The notes under the pieces are model-generated. The model searched no databases and was not told the origin of the DNA. It saw only the letters and a program-made list of their open reading frames with translations. From Bacillota bacterium (GTDB lineage Bacteria > Bacillota > Clostridia > Lachnospirales > Lachnospiraceae), in assembly GCA_023415595.1 (NCBI GenBank), contig JAEZJW010000165.1, positions 1 through 7,667 of the forward strand: 7,667 nt of DNA. The letters run 5' to 3'. The first letter of the stretch is position 1; every line of letters starts with the position of its first letter. The position numbers and the translations under genes are program-made. Below, one piece after another: positions 1 through 6,453 of this stretch.

Positions 1-2
1 CT

Positions 3-788
3 CTATTCTACGAACCGAGCACCAGAACAAGACTTAGTTTCGAGGCTGCCATGTTAAATCTTGGCGGCAGTATCCTTGGTTTCTCTTCCGCCGATTCCAG
101 TTCGGCAGCCAAAGGTGAAAGTGTTGCCGATACCATCCGAGTTATTTCCTCTTACGCAGATATCTGTGCGATCCGCCATCCGAAGGAAGGCGCCCCCTAT
201 GTAGCATCTGTTCATTCTTCTATTCCTGTTATCAATGCCGGAGACGGCGGTCATAATCATCCCACCCAAACCTTTACCGATTTATTAACAATTCAAAATC
301 TAAAAGGACGATTAAATCATTTAACCGTTGGTTTTTGTGGTGACCTGAAATTCGGCCGTACCGTTCACTCCCTGATCGGAGCACTTGCTCGTTATGAGAA
401 CATTAGCTTCGTCCTGATCTCGCCCGAGGAGCTGACCGTACCTGCCTATATCCGCGAAGAGATCCTGGACGCAAACCATATCAAATATAAGGAAGTTCGT
501 AAGCTGGAGAATGTAATGCCCGAGCTTGATATCCTCTACATGACCAGAGTTCAGAAGGAACGCTTCTTCAATGAGGAGGATTATATCCGTTTAAAGGATA
601 CCTACATTCTGGATGCGAAGAAAATGTCCAATGCGAAGGAGGATATGCTGGTCCTTCACCCGTTACCCAGAGTCAATGAAATCGCTGTTGAGGTAGATGA
701 GGATCCCAGGGCAGTTTACTTTAAGCAGGCACAGTTCGGAGTATATGTGCGCATGGCACTGATCATGAAGCTGCTGGAGCTGGCTTGA
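3..788 (+). CDS. pyrB: Aspartate carbamoyltransferase catalytic chain, 5' end cut off by window
   Basis: Catalytic subunit of aspartate transcarbamoylase, which joins carbamoyl phosphate and aspartate to N-carbamoyl-aspartate in the first committed step of pyrimidine synthesis in the cytoplasm. The reading frame is already open at base 3 and gives 261 residues. By comparison with the E. coli chain, roughly 46 N-terminal residues lie outside the window, so the ATG at 51 is an internal methionine and not the start. Visible motifs are the carbamoyl-phosphate loop S-T-R-T-R at residues 6-10 of the visible part, the S-x-x-x-K-G-E-S loop carrying the active-site lysine (about residue 37), H-P-T-Q in the middle, and H-P-L-P-R-V-N-E near the C-terminus (aspartate-binding arginine). 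The C-terminus looks complete. pyrI follows 143 bases downstream, which fits an ATCase holoenzyme of catalytic plus regulatory chains. Family assignment is very secure. Confidence 0.97.
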   Translation, partial: LFYEPSTRTRLSFEAAMLNLGGSILGFSSADSSSAAKGESVADTIRVISSYADICAIRHPKEGAPYVASVHSSIPVINAGDGGHNHPTQTFTDLLTIQNLKGRLNHLTVGFCGDLKFGRTVHSLIGALARYENISFVLISPEELTVPAYIREEILDANHIKYKEVRKLENVMPELDILYMTRVQKERFFNEEDYIRLKDTYILDAKKMSNAKEDMLVLHPLPRVNEIAVEVDEDPRAVYFKQAQFGVYVRMALIMKLLELA

Positions 789-921
789 TCTGTTTGAATC
801 TGATTTAAGCATTTTCACAACGGAATATTCAGCTTAGCCGAAGATTATTTTACGTCTTTTACTTTATGAATTTGCGGACAGCTAATTATCATGATCAACG
901 GAAACTATAATAAATTCGGAT

Positions 922-926
922 GGAGG
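922..926 (+). promoter_or_regulatory. Ribosome binding site that sets the pyrI start
   Basis: A GGAGG core sits five bases before the ATG at 932. An earlier in-frame ATG at 920 overlaps this Shine-Dalgarno sequence itself, so it cannot be the start that the site serves. The start at 932 also gives a protein beginning M-L-N-I-G, in line with the family. Confidence 0.85.
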
Positions 927-931
927 TAGCT

Positions 932-1360
932 ATGTTAAATATCGGTGTATTGAATCAGGGAATCGTCATAGACCATATCAAGGCCGGCGGAGCCATGCAG
1001 ATCTATACTTACCTGAACTTAGAAAACCTGGATTGCAGTGTTGCAATCATTAAGAATGCCAAAAGCAATAAAATGGGCAAGAAAGATATCATCAAGATTG
1101 AAGGGACTCTGGACGGAATTAATCTTGATATCCTCGGTGCTCTGGATCATAAAATCACAATTGATGTCATTGAAAACGGTGTGATAATCGAGAAGAAGAA
1201 TCCGGAGCTTCCTGCCATCGTAGATAATGTCTTAAAGTGCAAGAACCCCAGATGCATCACCTCCGTGGAACAGGGAATCCCCCATACCTTTAAGCTTACG
1301 GACCGGGAGAACGGTGTATACCGCTGTGTTTACTGTGAGCAGGCCTTTGAGAGAAGGTAA
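932..1360 (+). CDS. pyrI: Aspartate carbamoyltransferase regulatory chain
   Basis: Regulatory subunit of aspartate transcarbamoylase. It binds nucleotide effectors through its N-terminal domain and bridges catalytic trimers through a C-terminal zinc domain. The protein has 142 residues, slightly shorter than the 153 of E. coli, with most of the loss at the N-terminus. D14-H15 in the I-D-H-I segment corresponds to the nucleotide-site residues of the E. coli chain, and the M-G-K-K-D-I-I-K-I segment (residues 48-56) matches the conserved allosteric-site strand. The zinc ligands are C103, C108, C132 and C135, in the pattern C-x4-C and C-x2-C. It lies downstream of pyrB on the same strand. The 143-base gap is longer than usual for a tight operon and contains a TATAAT at 906-911 with no recognisable -35 box, so a weak internal promoter is possible but unproven. 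The shorter N-terminus may mean altered effector response, which is inference. Confidence 0.96.
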   Translation: MLNIGVLNQGIVIDHIKAGGAMQIYTYLNLENLDCSVAIIKNAKSNKMGKKDIIKIEGTLDGINLDILGALDHKITIDVIENGVIIEKKNPELPAIVDNVLKCKNPRCITSVEQGIPHTFKLTDRENGVYRCVYCEQAFERR

Positions 1361-1418
1361 ATCTCCTCTCGTAATAAAGAATTATTCATCCATTGTTTTA
1401 TGTAAACTTACAAAGAAA

Positions 1419-1474
1419 AGGCGTAATACTTCGGCGGGCTCACAAATTACTGTGAGGACTTAAGTATTACGCCT
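1419..1474. terminator. Two-tier hairpin between convergent genes, probable terminator
   Basis: The arms 1419-1431 and 1462-1474 are a perfect 13-base inverted repeat (AGGCGTAATACTT and its complement). Inside the 30-base loop is a second perfect 6-base stem, 1439-1444 with 1451-1456 (CTCACA/TGTGAG). On the minus strand the hairpin is followed by a T-rich run (TTTTCTTT), and on the plus strand by only TATTCTAT. It therefore looks best suited to stopping transcription of the minus-strand membrane protein gene, and may also serve pyrI. It is the main content of the gene-free stretch 1361-1523. Confidence 0.65.
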
Positions 1475-1523
1475 ATTCTATGGTTTGTAGTTGTATTTTG
1501 TAGAATTAATCCGCAGTATTTAC

Positions 1524-1901
1524 TTACTGCGATATGATATCATATTGAAAGGAGCCTATCTCTATTTTATCCTCCAATATAGTATAGCTAATCATCCTTT
1601 CCTTACCGGTCTCAGACCTATATTTGATATCAACTGCAGTTATCCATCCTTTACCCGTATCAATCTTTGGATGTGTAAACCTAAGCTTTAAGACTTGATC
1701 CAAATATAGTGTAATTTCATCAGGCTTTGTGATGGTTTTAGTATTTAAACCAAAACCAAAGGCACCTGGGGTTTGAATTTTAATTTCATAAACCTCCTTA
1801 TCCTCTATCTTAATGGAATATGTTTTATTATAAAATATAAGATAGAGGATAATAGCCAGTAAAATACCTGATAAAATTAAGACCCTTCTTTTCGATTTCA
1901 T
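1524..1901 (-). CDS. Small membrane-anchored protein of unknown function
   Basis: I do not recognise a family. From the ATG at 1901 the protein has 125 residues: a short basic N-terminus (M-K-S-K-R-R), one hydrophobic segment at about residues 7-24 that acts as a membrane anchor or uncleaved signal, then a roughly 100-residue polar domain rich in beta-forming residues, probably outside the membrane. No lipobox cysteine is visible. The frame stays open to an ATG at 1937, but that one lacks a ribosome binding site. AGGTG lies 11 bases before 1901, and a GTG at 1907 with AGGTG five bases upstream is an equally possible start. The gene begins 74 bases after the superoxide dismutase stop on the same strand and could be read through from it. 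It is more AT-rich than its neighbours. A 7-pair hairpin (1512-1518 with 1525-1531) overlaps the stop codon. Confidence 0.6.
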   Translation of the reverse strand: MKSKRRVLILSGILLAIILYLIFYNKTYSIKIEDKEVYEIKIQTPGAFGFGLNTKTITKPDEITLYLDQVLKLRFTHPKIDTGKGWITAVDIKYRSETGKERMISYTILEDKIEIGSFQYDIISQ

Positions 1902-1974
1902 ATTCACTCTTTCACCTATCCGGTCATACGAAGTCATGATATTTATCTGGATTCGGATATTCTTTACTGGTCAA

Positions 1975-2568
1975 TTAGTTATTGCTATAATAATATTTCA
2001 GTCTGTCATCCACTACTGTCCAATTGATGTTCTGCATGAAATTCCGGATATATTCAGCCTTTTTATCCGCATACTGAAGGAAATAGGCATGCTCATACAC
2101 ATCCATGACCAACACCGGTGCGGAATAAGCCACATTTCCGACGTCATGGGCATCCAGGCTGATATTACGGAAGCGCCCACTCCTCTGGTCAAATGCCAGT
2201 ACCGCCCACCCTCTGCTGGCTGTTGCTGTGGCGATAAAATCCTCCTGCCAGTTCTCCAGGCTGCAGAAATCATGCTCTAGGATATCTGCGGTGATTTTAT
2301 CGGGCCTTGAAACACAACCACCGATATTTTCAAAATACAGCTCATGCAGAATGACACCATTCAAGGCAAAGGTCTCGCCTCTTTTACATTCCCTGTAATA
2401 GCTGAAGGTTGCATTTGCCCGGTCTCTGCCGGAATTACCAAACAAAATCGCATCGATTTCATTGATTTTGTTCACATATCCCTCATAAAGCCTTAAATGG
2501 GCTTCGAATTGCTCCCGGTTCACCACAGTGATATCCTGCGTATAACGGAAAGGTATCTTCTCTATCAT
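1975..2568 (-). CDS. Iron/manganese superoxide dismutase family protein
   Basis: Superoxide dismutase, converting superoxide to oxygen and hydrogen peroxide in the cytoplasm. The protein has 197 residues from the ATG at 2568, which is preceded at nine bases by GGAGG. An in-frame ATG at 2622 would add 18 residues unlike the family and has no such site. The four metal ligands can be placed: H24 in the first helix (E-A-H-L-R-L-Y), H75 in L-H-E-L-Y-F-E-N, D156 and H160 in the C-terminal D-V-Y-E-H-A-Y signature. Glycine at 71 and glutamine at 128 match the pattern usual for manganese enzymes (glutamine donated from the C-terminal domain), whereas iron enzymes donate it from the position of G71, so manganese or cambialistic use is inferred. 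The first helix is one residue shorter than in E. coli and lacks its H-H-x-K-H-H cluster, so this is a divergent subfamily. A TGGTAC-type inverted repeat lies in its leader. Confidence 0.9.
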   Translation of the reverse strand: MIEKIPFRYTQDITVVNREQFEAHLRLYEGYVNKINEIDAILFGNSGRDRANATFSYYRECKRGETFALNGVILHELYFENIGGCVSRPDKITADILEHDFCSLENWQEDFIATATASRGWAVLAFDQRSGRFRNISLDAHDVGNVAYSAPVLVMDVYEHAYFLQYADKKAEYIRNFMQNINWTVVDDRLKYYYSNN

Positions 2569-2600
2569 AGCTCTCTTCCTCCCTATTCTTCTACTGATTA

Positions 2601-2614
2601 TGGTACAAGTACCA
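2601..2614 (-). promoter_or_regulatory. Short inverted repeat upstream of the superoxide dismutase, possible operator
   Basis: TGGTAC-AA-GTACCA is a perfect 6-base inverted repeat with a 2-base centre, about 33-46 bases before the start codon at 2568. A minus-strand TTGACA (plus-strand 2652-2657) lies further upstream, but the nearest TATATT-like -10 (2626-2631) is 20 bases away, so the promoter itself is uncertain. The repeat does not match the PerR or Rex consensus as I know them. A regulator site is only an inference from symmetry and position. Confidence 0.3.
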
Positions 2615-2712
2615 GACCTCAATAAAATATACGGAGAAGTGCTTCAGATTATGTCAAGAACAACCGGTATTTCTTCTATAAAGCAAGACTATCATCATTA
2701 ACCCGAAACTAT

Positions 2713-2740
2713 TCTATTGTTATTTCATAATAACCATAGA
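2713..2740 (-). terminator. Imperfect hairpin after fhs, weak terminator candidate
   Basis: The arms 2713-2724 and 2729-2740 pair in 11 of 12 positions around a 4-base loop, starting 9 bases beyond the fhs stop. The stem is AT-rich, and on the minus strand the following sequence holds only a short TTT, so efficient termination is doubtful. Confidence 0.35.
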
Positions 2741-2748
2741 TACCTTAT

Positions 2749-4419
2749 TTAAAATAATCCTGTAATCCTTCCGTCCTCATCCACATCGATGCCCTCTGCA
2801 GCCGGTACCTTCGGAAGTCCCGGCATCGTCATGACGGTTCCGGTGATGGCTACGACAAAGCCTGCGCCTGCGGATACATATGCCTCTCTGATATTTACGG
2901 TAAAGCCGGTAGGTCTGCCAAGCTTCGTTGCATCATCGGATAAGGAATACTGGTTTTTCGCCATGCAAACCGGAAGCTCCTTATAGCCGAGAGCTTCTAT
3001 CGTCTTAATCGCACTGTCAGCCGAAGGGTCAAAGGTTACCCCGTCTGCTCCGTAGATTTCCTTCGCAATGGTCTCAATCTTCTGCTTGATGGACAGCTCC
3101 AGCTCGTAAAGGGGCTTATAATGGCTTTCCTTCTTCTCCATCGTCTCCAGGACCTTCTTCGCCAGCTCCAATCCGCCTTCGCCACCCTTCTCCCATACCT
3201 CACAGAGGGAGAAATCACAGCTTCTGCTTTCACAGAAGGCTTTCACGTAACGGAGTTCCGCATCCGTATCGGACATAAAGCGGTTCAGGCTTACGACAAC
3301 CGGAACCCCGAATTTCTGCAGGTTCTCAATATGCTTCTCCAGATTCACGATACCCTTTTCCAGTGCTGCCAGATTCTCATTTGCCAGCTCGGCCTTCGGA
3401 ACACCGCCGTTATATTTTAACGCACGTATCGTGGCTACCAGAACGACTGCATCCGGCTTTAAGCCTGCCATCCTGCATTTGATATCAAAGAATTTCTCGG
3501 CTCCGAGGTCTGCACCGAAGCCAGCCTCCGTTACTACGACATCTGCCAGCTTTAAAGCAGTCTTCGTTGCCCGGACACTGTTGCAGCCATGGGCAATGTT
3601 CGCAAAGGGTCCGCCATGGATGATTGCCGGTGTATTCTCTACTGTCTGGATCAGATTAGGCTTCAGGGCATCCTTAAGAAGAGCTGCCATAGCACCGACC
3701 GCATTCAGCTGCTTTGCGGTTACCGGCTTTCCGTCATAGGTATAGGCTACGACGATTCGTCCCAGACGTTCCTTCAAATCCTTCATATTATCTGAGAGAC
3801 AAAGAACGGCCATAATTTCGGAAGCCACCGTAATGATGAAGTGATCCTCTCTGACAATTCCATCTGCCTTACGTCCAAGCCCTACCACGATATTACGGAG
3901 TACGCGGTCATTCATATCCACGCAGCGCTTCCAGACAATCTGATTGGTATCTATCTCTAATGAATTACCCTGTTGGATATGGTTATCAAGCATCGCTGCC
4001 AGAAGATTATTGGCAGAAGTGATTGCATGAAAGTCTCCGGTAAAATGCAGGTTCAGGTCCTCCATCGGGACTACCTGGGCATAGCCACCGCCAGCTGCAC
4101 CGCCCTTGATTCCGAAGCAAGGTCCGAGGGAGGGTTCCCTTAATGCTATCACGGATTTCACATTCATCTTACCTAAGGCCTGCCCCAAACCGACCGTGGT
4201 TGTAGTCTTACCTTCCCCTGCCGGAGTCGGGTTGATCGCTGTTACCAGGACCAGCTTCCCATCCGGGCGGTCCTTAATTCTCTCCCACAGCTCGTCCGAC
4301 AGCTTTGCCTTATATTTCCCGTAAAGCTCCAGGTCATCCTCTGAAATGTCAAGCTTTCCCGCTACCTCAACAATTGTTTTAAGCTTTGCTTCCTGTGCAA
4401 TCTGAATATCCGACTTCAT
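2749..4419 (-). CDS. fhs: Formate-tetrahydrofolate ligase (10-formyl-THF synthetase)
   Basis: ATP-dependent ligation of formate to tetrahydrofolate, giving 10-formyl-tetrahydrofolate for one-carbon metabolism (purine synthesis, and the methyl branch of acetogenesis where that pathway exists). From the ATG at 4419 the protein has 556 residues, the usual family length. Motifs: nucleotide-binding loop P-T-P-A-G-E-G-K-T-T at 64-73, the family signature G-I-K-G-G-A-A-G-G-G-Y, the second signature V-A-T-I-R-A-L-K-x-N-G-G, and a complete C-terminus ending G-L-F. The frame extends upstream to an ATG at 4512, but that addition of 31 residues is unlike the family and would run through the promoter at 4463-4491, so 4419 is chosen. 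The ribosome binding site is weak (AAAGG some 13 bases away). No other Wood-Ljungdahl genes are in view, so acetogenesis cannot be inferred. It is transcribed alone, divergently from the phosphatase gene. Confidence 0.98.
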   Translation of the reverse strand: MKSDIQIAQEAKLKTIVEVAGKLDISEDDLELYGKYKAKLSDELWERIKDRPDGKLVLVTAINPTPAGEGKTTTTVGLGQALGKMNVKSVIALREPSLGPCFGIKGGAAGGGYAQVVPMEDLNLHFTGDFHAITSANNLLAAMLDNHIQQGNSLEIDTNQIVWKRCVDMNDRVLRNIVVGLGRKADGIVREDHFIITVASEIMAVLCLSDNMKDLKERLGRIVVAYTYDGKPVTAKQLNAVGAMAALLKDALKPNLIQTVENTPAIIHGGPFANIAHGCNSVRATKTALKLADVVVTEAGFGADLGAEKFFDIKCRMAGLKPDAVVLVATIRALKYNGGVPKAELANENLAALEKGIVNLEKHIENLQKFGVPVVVSLNRFMSDTDAELRYVKAFCESRSCDFSLCEVWEKGGEGGLELAKKVLETMEKKESHYKPLYELELSIKQKIETIAKEIYGADGVTFDPSADSAIKTIEALGYKELPVCMAKNQYSLSDDATKLGRPTGFTVNIREAYVSAGAGFVVAITGTVMTMPGLPKVPAAEGIDVDEDGRITGLF

Positions 4420-4462
4420 TTGTTTGCCCAACCTTTCTGTTGTTCCGTAATTAATTAGGAAT

Positions 4463-4491
4463 ATTGTAACATAATAGCTAATTTCAGACAA
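4463..4491 (-). promoter_or_regulatory. Sigma-A type promoter of fhs
   Basis: On the minus strand, TTGTCT (plus-strand 4486-4491) is followed after exactly 17 bases by TACAAT (4463-4468). Transcription would begin near 4456 and give a leader of about 37 bases to the ATG at 4419. This supports the shorter fhs start. Confidence 0.7.
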
Positions 4492-4513
4492 GTATATGGT
4501 TTTCCCATACAAT
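4485..4513 (+). promoter_or_regulatory. Candidate plus-strand promoter for the palindromic element
   Basis: CAGACA at 4485-4490 and TACAAT at 4508-4513 are 17 bases apart. The predicted start, about 4520, is where the left arm of the long palindrome begins. The -35 box matches consensus in four of six positions and shares its bases with the -35 box of fhs on the other strand. Position relative to the palindrome is the main argument. Confidence 0.4.
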
Positions 4514-4519
4514 TACCGA

Positions 4520-4733
4520 AAATCTGTTGTAGTTCAGCCGTATCTAAGTATTTTATATATGACCTGGGAGAAATGTATTCCATGGTGAGTATTTGCATTC
4601 GTCGGTACTTAGGTTCTGTCTTATAGAACCTTATGTACCGTTACGTAATGCAACTAAGCGGGAGCGTCTCATCCATGGGAACATTTTCTCCCAGGTCTTA
4701 ATAAAAACATGGAGGCTGAACTGTAACAGATTT
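4520..4733 (+). ncRNA. Long interrupted palindrome; candidate structured RNA with 6S-like layout
   Basis: One continuous foldback of 214 bases. The closing stem 4520-4539 with 4714-4733 pairs at all 20 positions if two G-U pairs are allowed. An AT-rich bubble follows (4540-4560 opposite 4698-4713). Next comes a stem of about 24 pairs, 4561-4585 with 4673-4697, with only small bulges, then TGAG/CTCA (4586-4589 with 4668-4671), TTGCATT/AATGCAA (4593-4599 with 4647-4653), CGGTAC/GTACCG (4603-4608 with 4635-4640) and AGGTTCT/AGAACCT (4611-4617 with 4625-4631), closed by a 7-base loop. No open frame of note is inside. It lies between two divergent promoters, so it cannot be the terminator of either flanking gene. 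Length, closing stem, central bubble and long terminal arm resemble 6S RNA, but I cannot confirm the conserved sequence. The alternative is a foldback (MITE-like) element, although I see no target-site duplication. The strand is assigned from the candidate promoter and is uncertain. Confidence 0.5.
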
Positions 4734-4756
4734 CTTGATAAAGTATAAAAAACTGC

Positions 4757-4785
4757 TTGCACGTTTGATTGCAGAATTATATACT
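4757..4785 (+). promoter_or_regulatory. Sigma-A type promoter of the HAD phosphatase gene
   Basis: TTGCAC at 4757-4762 and TATACT at 4780-4785 are separated by 17 bases. The start would be near 4792, with a leader of about 74 bases. In that leader a small hairpin (4804-4812 with 4822-4829, one bulged G) precedes TTTT; its role is unclear. Confidence 0.65.
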
Positions 4786-4865
4786 ATTAACTATACTCAA
4801 GCTAAAGGCTTCCTATATTATGAAGCTTTTCCATACTTATTTATGCCTAAGAAAGGATACCTTCG

Positions 4866-5510
4866 ATGAAATACGATACCATAATCTTTGATCTGGATGG
4901 AACCTTATTAAATACCTTGGATGATCTTCGTGACAGCCTGAATGATATCTTAGCCCAGAAGGGTTATTCCGTCAGGAGTCTGGAGGAGGTAAAGCGCTTC
5001 GTAGGGAATGGTGTCCGTAATCTGGTCCGTCTCTCCCTTCCCGGTCATTGCACGGAGGAGGAGGTAACGCAGTGCCTGGAGGAATTCAAGGAGCATTATA
5101 AGCATAACATGCAGAATAAAACCAGACCCTATAACGGTATTATGGAGCTGCTTCTGGATCTGAACCGTTTTAATTATAAGATTGCCATTGTATCCAATAA
5201 ATATGATACTGCTGTAAAAACCCTGGCGAAGACCTATTTCGGGAACCTGATTCCCGTCGCCATCGGTGAATCTCAGGAGGTAAAGAGAAAGCCCGCACCG
5301 GATAGCGTATATGAAGCCGTGAGGGAACTGGGCTCCGATCTCTCCAAGACGATCTTTGTCGGCGATTCCGAAACAGACGCCCAGACGGCGCAGAATGCAG
5401 GCATTCCCTGTATCGGAGTTACCTGGGGCTTTAGAAGCCGTGAGGTATTAAAATCTGCCGGTGTTGATTACATGATCGACACTCCCAGAGAACTGCTGAC
5501 CCTGATATAA
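4866..5510 (+). CDS. HAD-superfamily phosphatase, phosphoglycolate phosphatase type
   Basis: Haloacid-dehalogenase-type phosphohydrolase of 214 residues, soluble. All four motifs are present: I, D9-L-D11-G-T with the nucleophile and the acid; II, S110 in I-V-S-N-K; III, K142 in K-R-K-P-A-P; IV, V-G-D167-S-x-x-D171. Between motifs I and II there is a helical cap of about 70 residues, as in subfamily IA enzymes such as Gph and PpaX. The W-G-F-R segment after motif IV is common in phosphoglycolate phosphatases, so 2-phosphoglycolate or another small phosphate ester is the likely substrate, but specificity cannot be read from sequence. AAAGGA lies about eight bases before the ATG. The gene has its own promoter and ends just before a strong hairpin, so it is probably monocistronic. 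Confidence 0.93.
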   Translation: MKYDTIIFDLDGTLLNTLDDLRDSLNDILAQKGYSVRSLEEVKRFVGNGVRNLVRLSLPGHCTEEEVTQCLEEFKEHYKHNMQNKTRPYNGIMELLLDLNRFNYKIAIVSNKYDTAVKTLAKTYFGNLIPVAIGESQEVKRKPAPDSVYEAVRELGSDLSKTIFVGDSETDAQTAQNAGIPCIGVTWGFRSREVLKSAGVDYMIDTPRELLTLI

Positions 5511-5560
5511 TACAGAATAAAAGCTTGTGAGCTCTGATTCGATAGCAAAATCAATCCTAT

Positions 5561-5615
5561 GATAAAAATAGAAACCTATGTTGAGACAATGCTCAATATA
5601 GGTTTCTCTATTATC
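5561..5615. terminator. Bidirectional terminator hairpin between convergent genes
   Basis: The arms 5570-5585 and 5592-5607 form a 16-pair stem (one G-T pair) with a 6-base loop. GATAA/TTATC at 5561-5565 and 5611-5615 adds an outer stem. The minus strand continues with ATTTTTATC, a fair T-run, and the plus strand with CTCTATTATC. The outer arm touches the stop codon of the minus-strand gene at 5614-5616. It is placed to stop both the phosphatase transcript and the nucleotidyltransferase transcript. Confidence 0.8.
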
Positions 5616-6423
5616 AAGGTTGTGAAATCCTAAATTCCATCAGCTTCCTAATCAAATCATTTAAAAGCCGATATGACCTCTCGATACCGTCCGAAGTACT
5701 GCCAAGCCTTATGATCTCCAGTATTTTATCCTCGCACCTTTCCGGCTTAATCTGAAACTTCTTCATATGTTCGAAGTTCCTCTTCCTGCTGGGGAAGAAA
5801 GTTTTATTCATAGCAAATAAGGCTTGCAGAAAATGATCCAGCGCATTATCCAGAGTGACATGATAAAACAGTACATCTCTTCTTGCCACTGCCCTCTCAA
5901 AATCCTCAGTGTCCTTCAGCTGCTCCAGATGATAGGAAGCCAGCTCCTCGGCCAATTCTTTAGGATATTCGTTCAATCTCCTTTTAATGCCGTTTAAAAA
6001 ATCAATTTTATCAAAGATTATATGAATCTTCTTCAGCATGGCAAGACGGCCTACCGGATAATAATACCCTTCCCTGTCCGGATATTTGCCTGCCAGAATC
6101 TCCTCAACATTCGTCAGGGTTTCGTTGATCGTGAAATACATCAGCCAGGTTTCTACTCCATTGATTCTGATAAAATCTCCCGTACCCCAATTTCCACCTG
6201 TAAAGACACTTACCTTTGCTTCTGTGGCTCCGCTGCCCGCATGCTGCAGAATGACTTCTCTAACCTTAGGTTCCGGGATTCTGTCACAGTAGAGGAAGAC
6301 ATCAATATCTCCCTCCCCTGCATTCGGAACATCCAACCCACCACTGATTCCGGCTGCCCGGACTTCTTCCAGTTCAGATAACTGCTGTAGTAAGGAATCT
6401 AGTATTTCTTTTGTATCCATCAT
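5614..6423 (-). CDS. Nucleotidyltransferase-fold protein, resembles the DUF4037 group
   Basis: A 269-residue soluble protein. The N-terminal part carries a polymerase-beta-type nucleotidyltransferase motif: G28-G29, then ten residues later D39-I-D41 flanked by hydrophobic strands, with E91 in the strand G-V-E-T-W-L-M-Y as candidate third carboxylate. The C-terminal half is helical and contains L-D-N-A-L-D-H-F-L-Q-A-L-F-A-M-N-K-T-F-F-P, which resembles the conserved helix of DUF4037-type proteins (from memory, not searched). The likely reaction is transfer of a nucleotide to a small molecule or protein; the target is unknown. Two ATGs in tandem (6423 and 6420) follow AGAGG at about nine bases. 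The ATP-grasp gene upstream ends 30 bases earlier on the same strand, so the two are probably one operon, and the nucleotidyltransferase may act on the same substrate as the ligase. Confidence is good for the fold and low for function. Confidence 0.75.
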   Translation of the reverse strand: MMDTKEILDSLLQQLSELEEVRAAGISGGLDVPNAGEGDIDVFLYCDRIPEPKVREVILQHAGSGATEAKVSVFTGGNWGTGDFIRINGVETWLMYFTINETLTNVEEILAGKYPDREGYYYPVGRLAMLKKIHIIFDKIDFLNGIKRRLNEYPKELAEELASYHLEQLKDTEDFERAVARRDVLFYHVTLDNALDHFLQALFAMNKTFFPSRKRNFEHMKKFQIKPERCEDKILEIIRLGSTSDGIERSYRLLNDLIRKLMEFRISQP

Positions 6424-6453
6424 AGGATGGCACCTCTTTTCCGGTTTTTAAAG

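Noticed and set aside
54..269. Minus-strand open frame inside pyrB
   Set aside because: It lies wholly antisense to a certain gene, has no ribosome binding site and no recognisable product.
3036..4324. Several open frames of 65-102 codons overlapping fhs
   Set aside because: They are shadows of the highly conserved fhs coding frame, with low-complexity translations and no start signals.
4520..4733. Palindrome as a factor-independent terminator
   Set aside because: No gene runs into it from either side, and it is not followed by a T-tract beyond a short TTTCTT.
4804..4829. Small hairpin followed by TTTT in the leader of the HAD phosphatase gene, as an attenuator
   Set aside because: The stem has only 8 pairs with a bulge, and there is no competing structure, leader peptide or known riboswitch motif, so regulation cannot be claimed.
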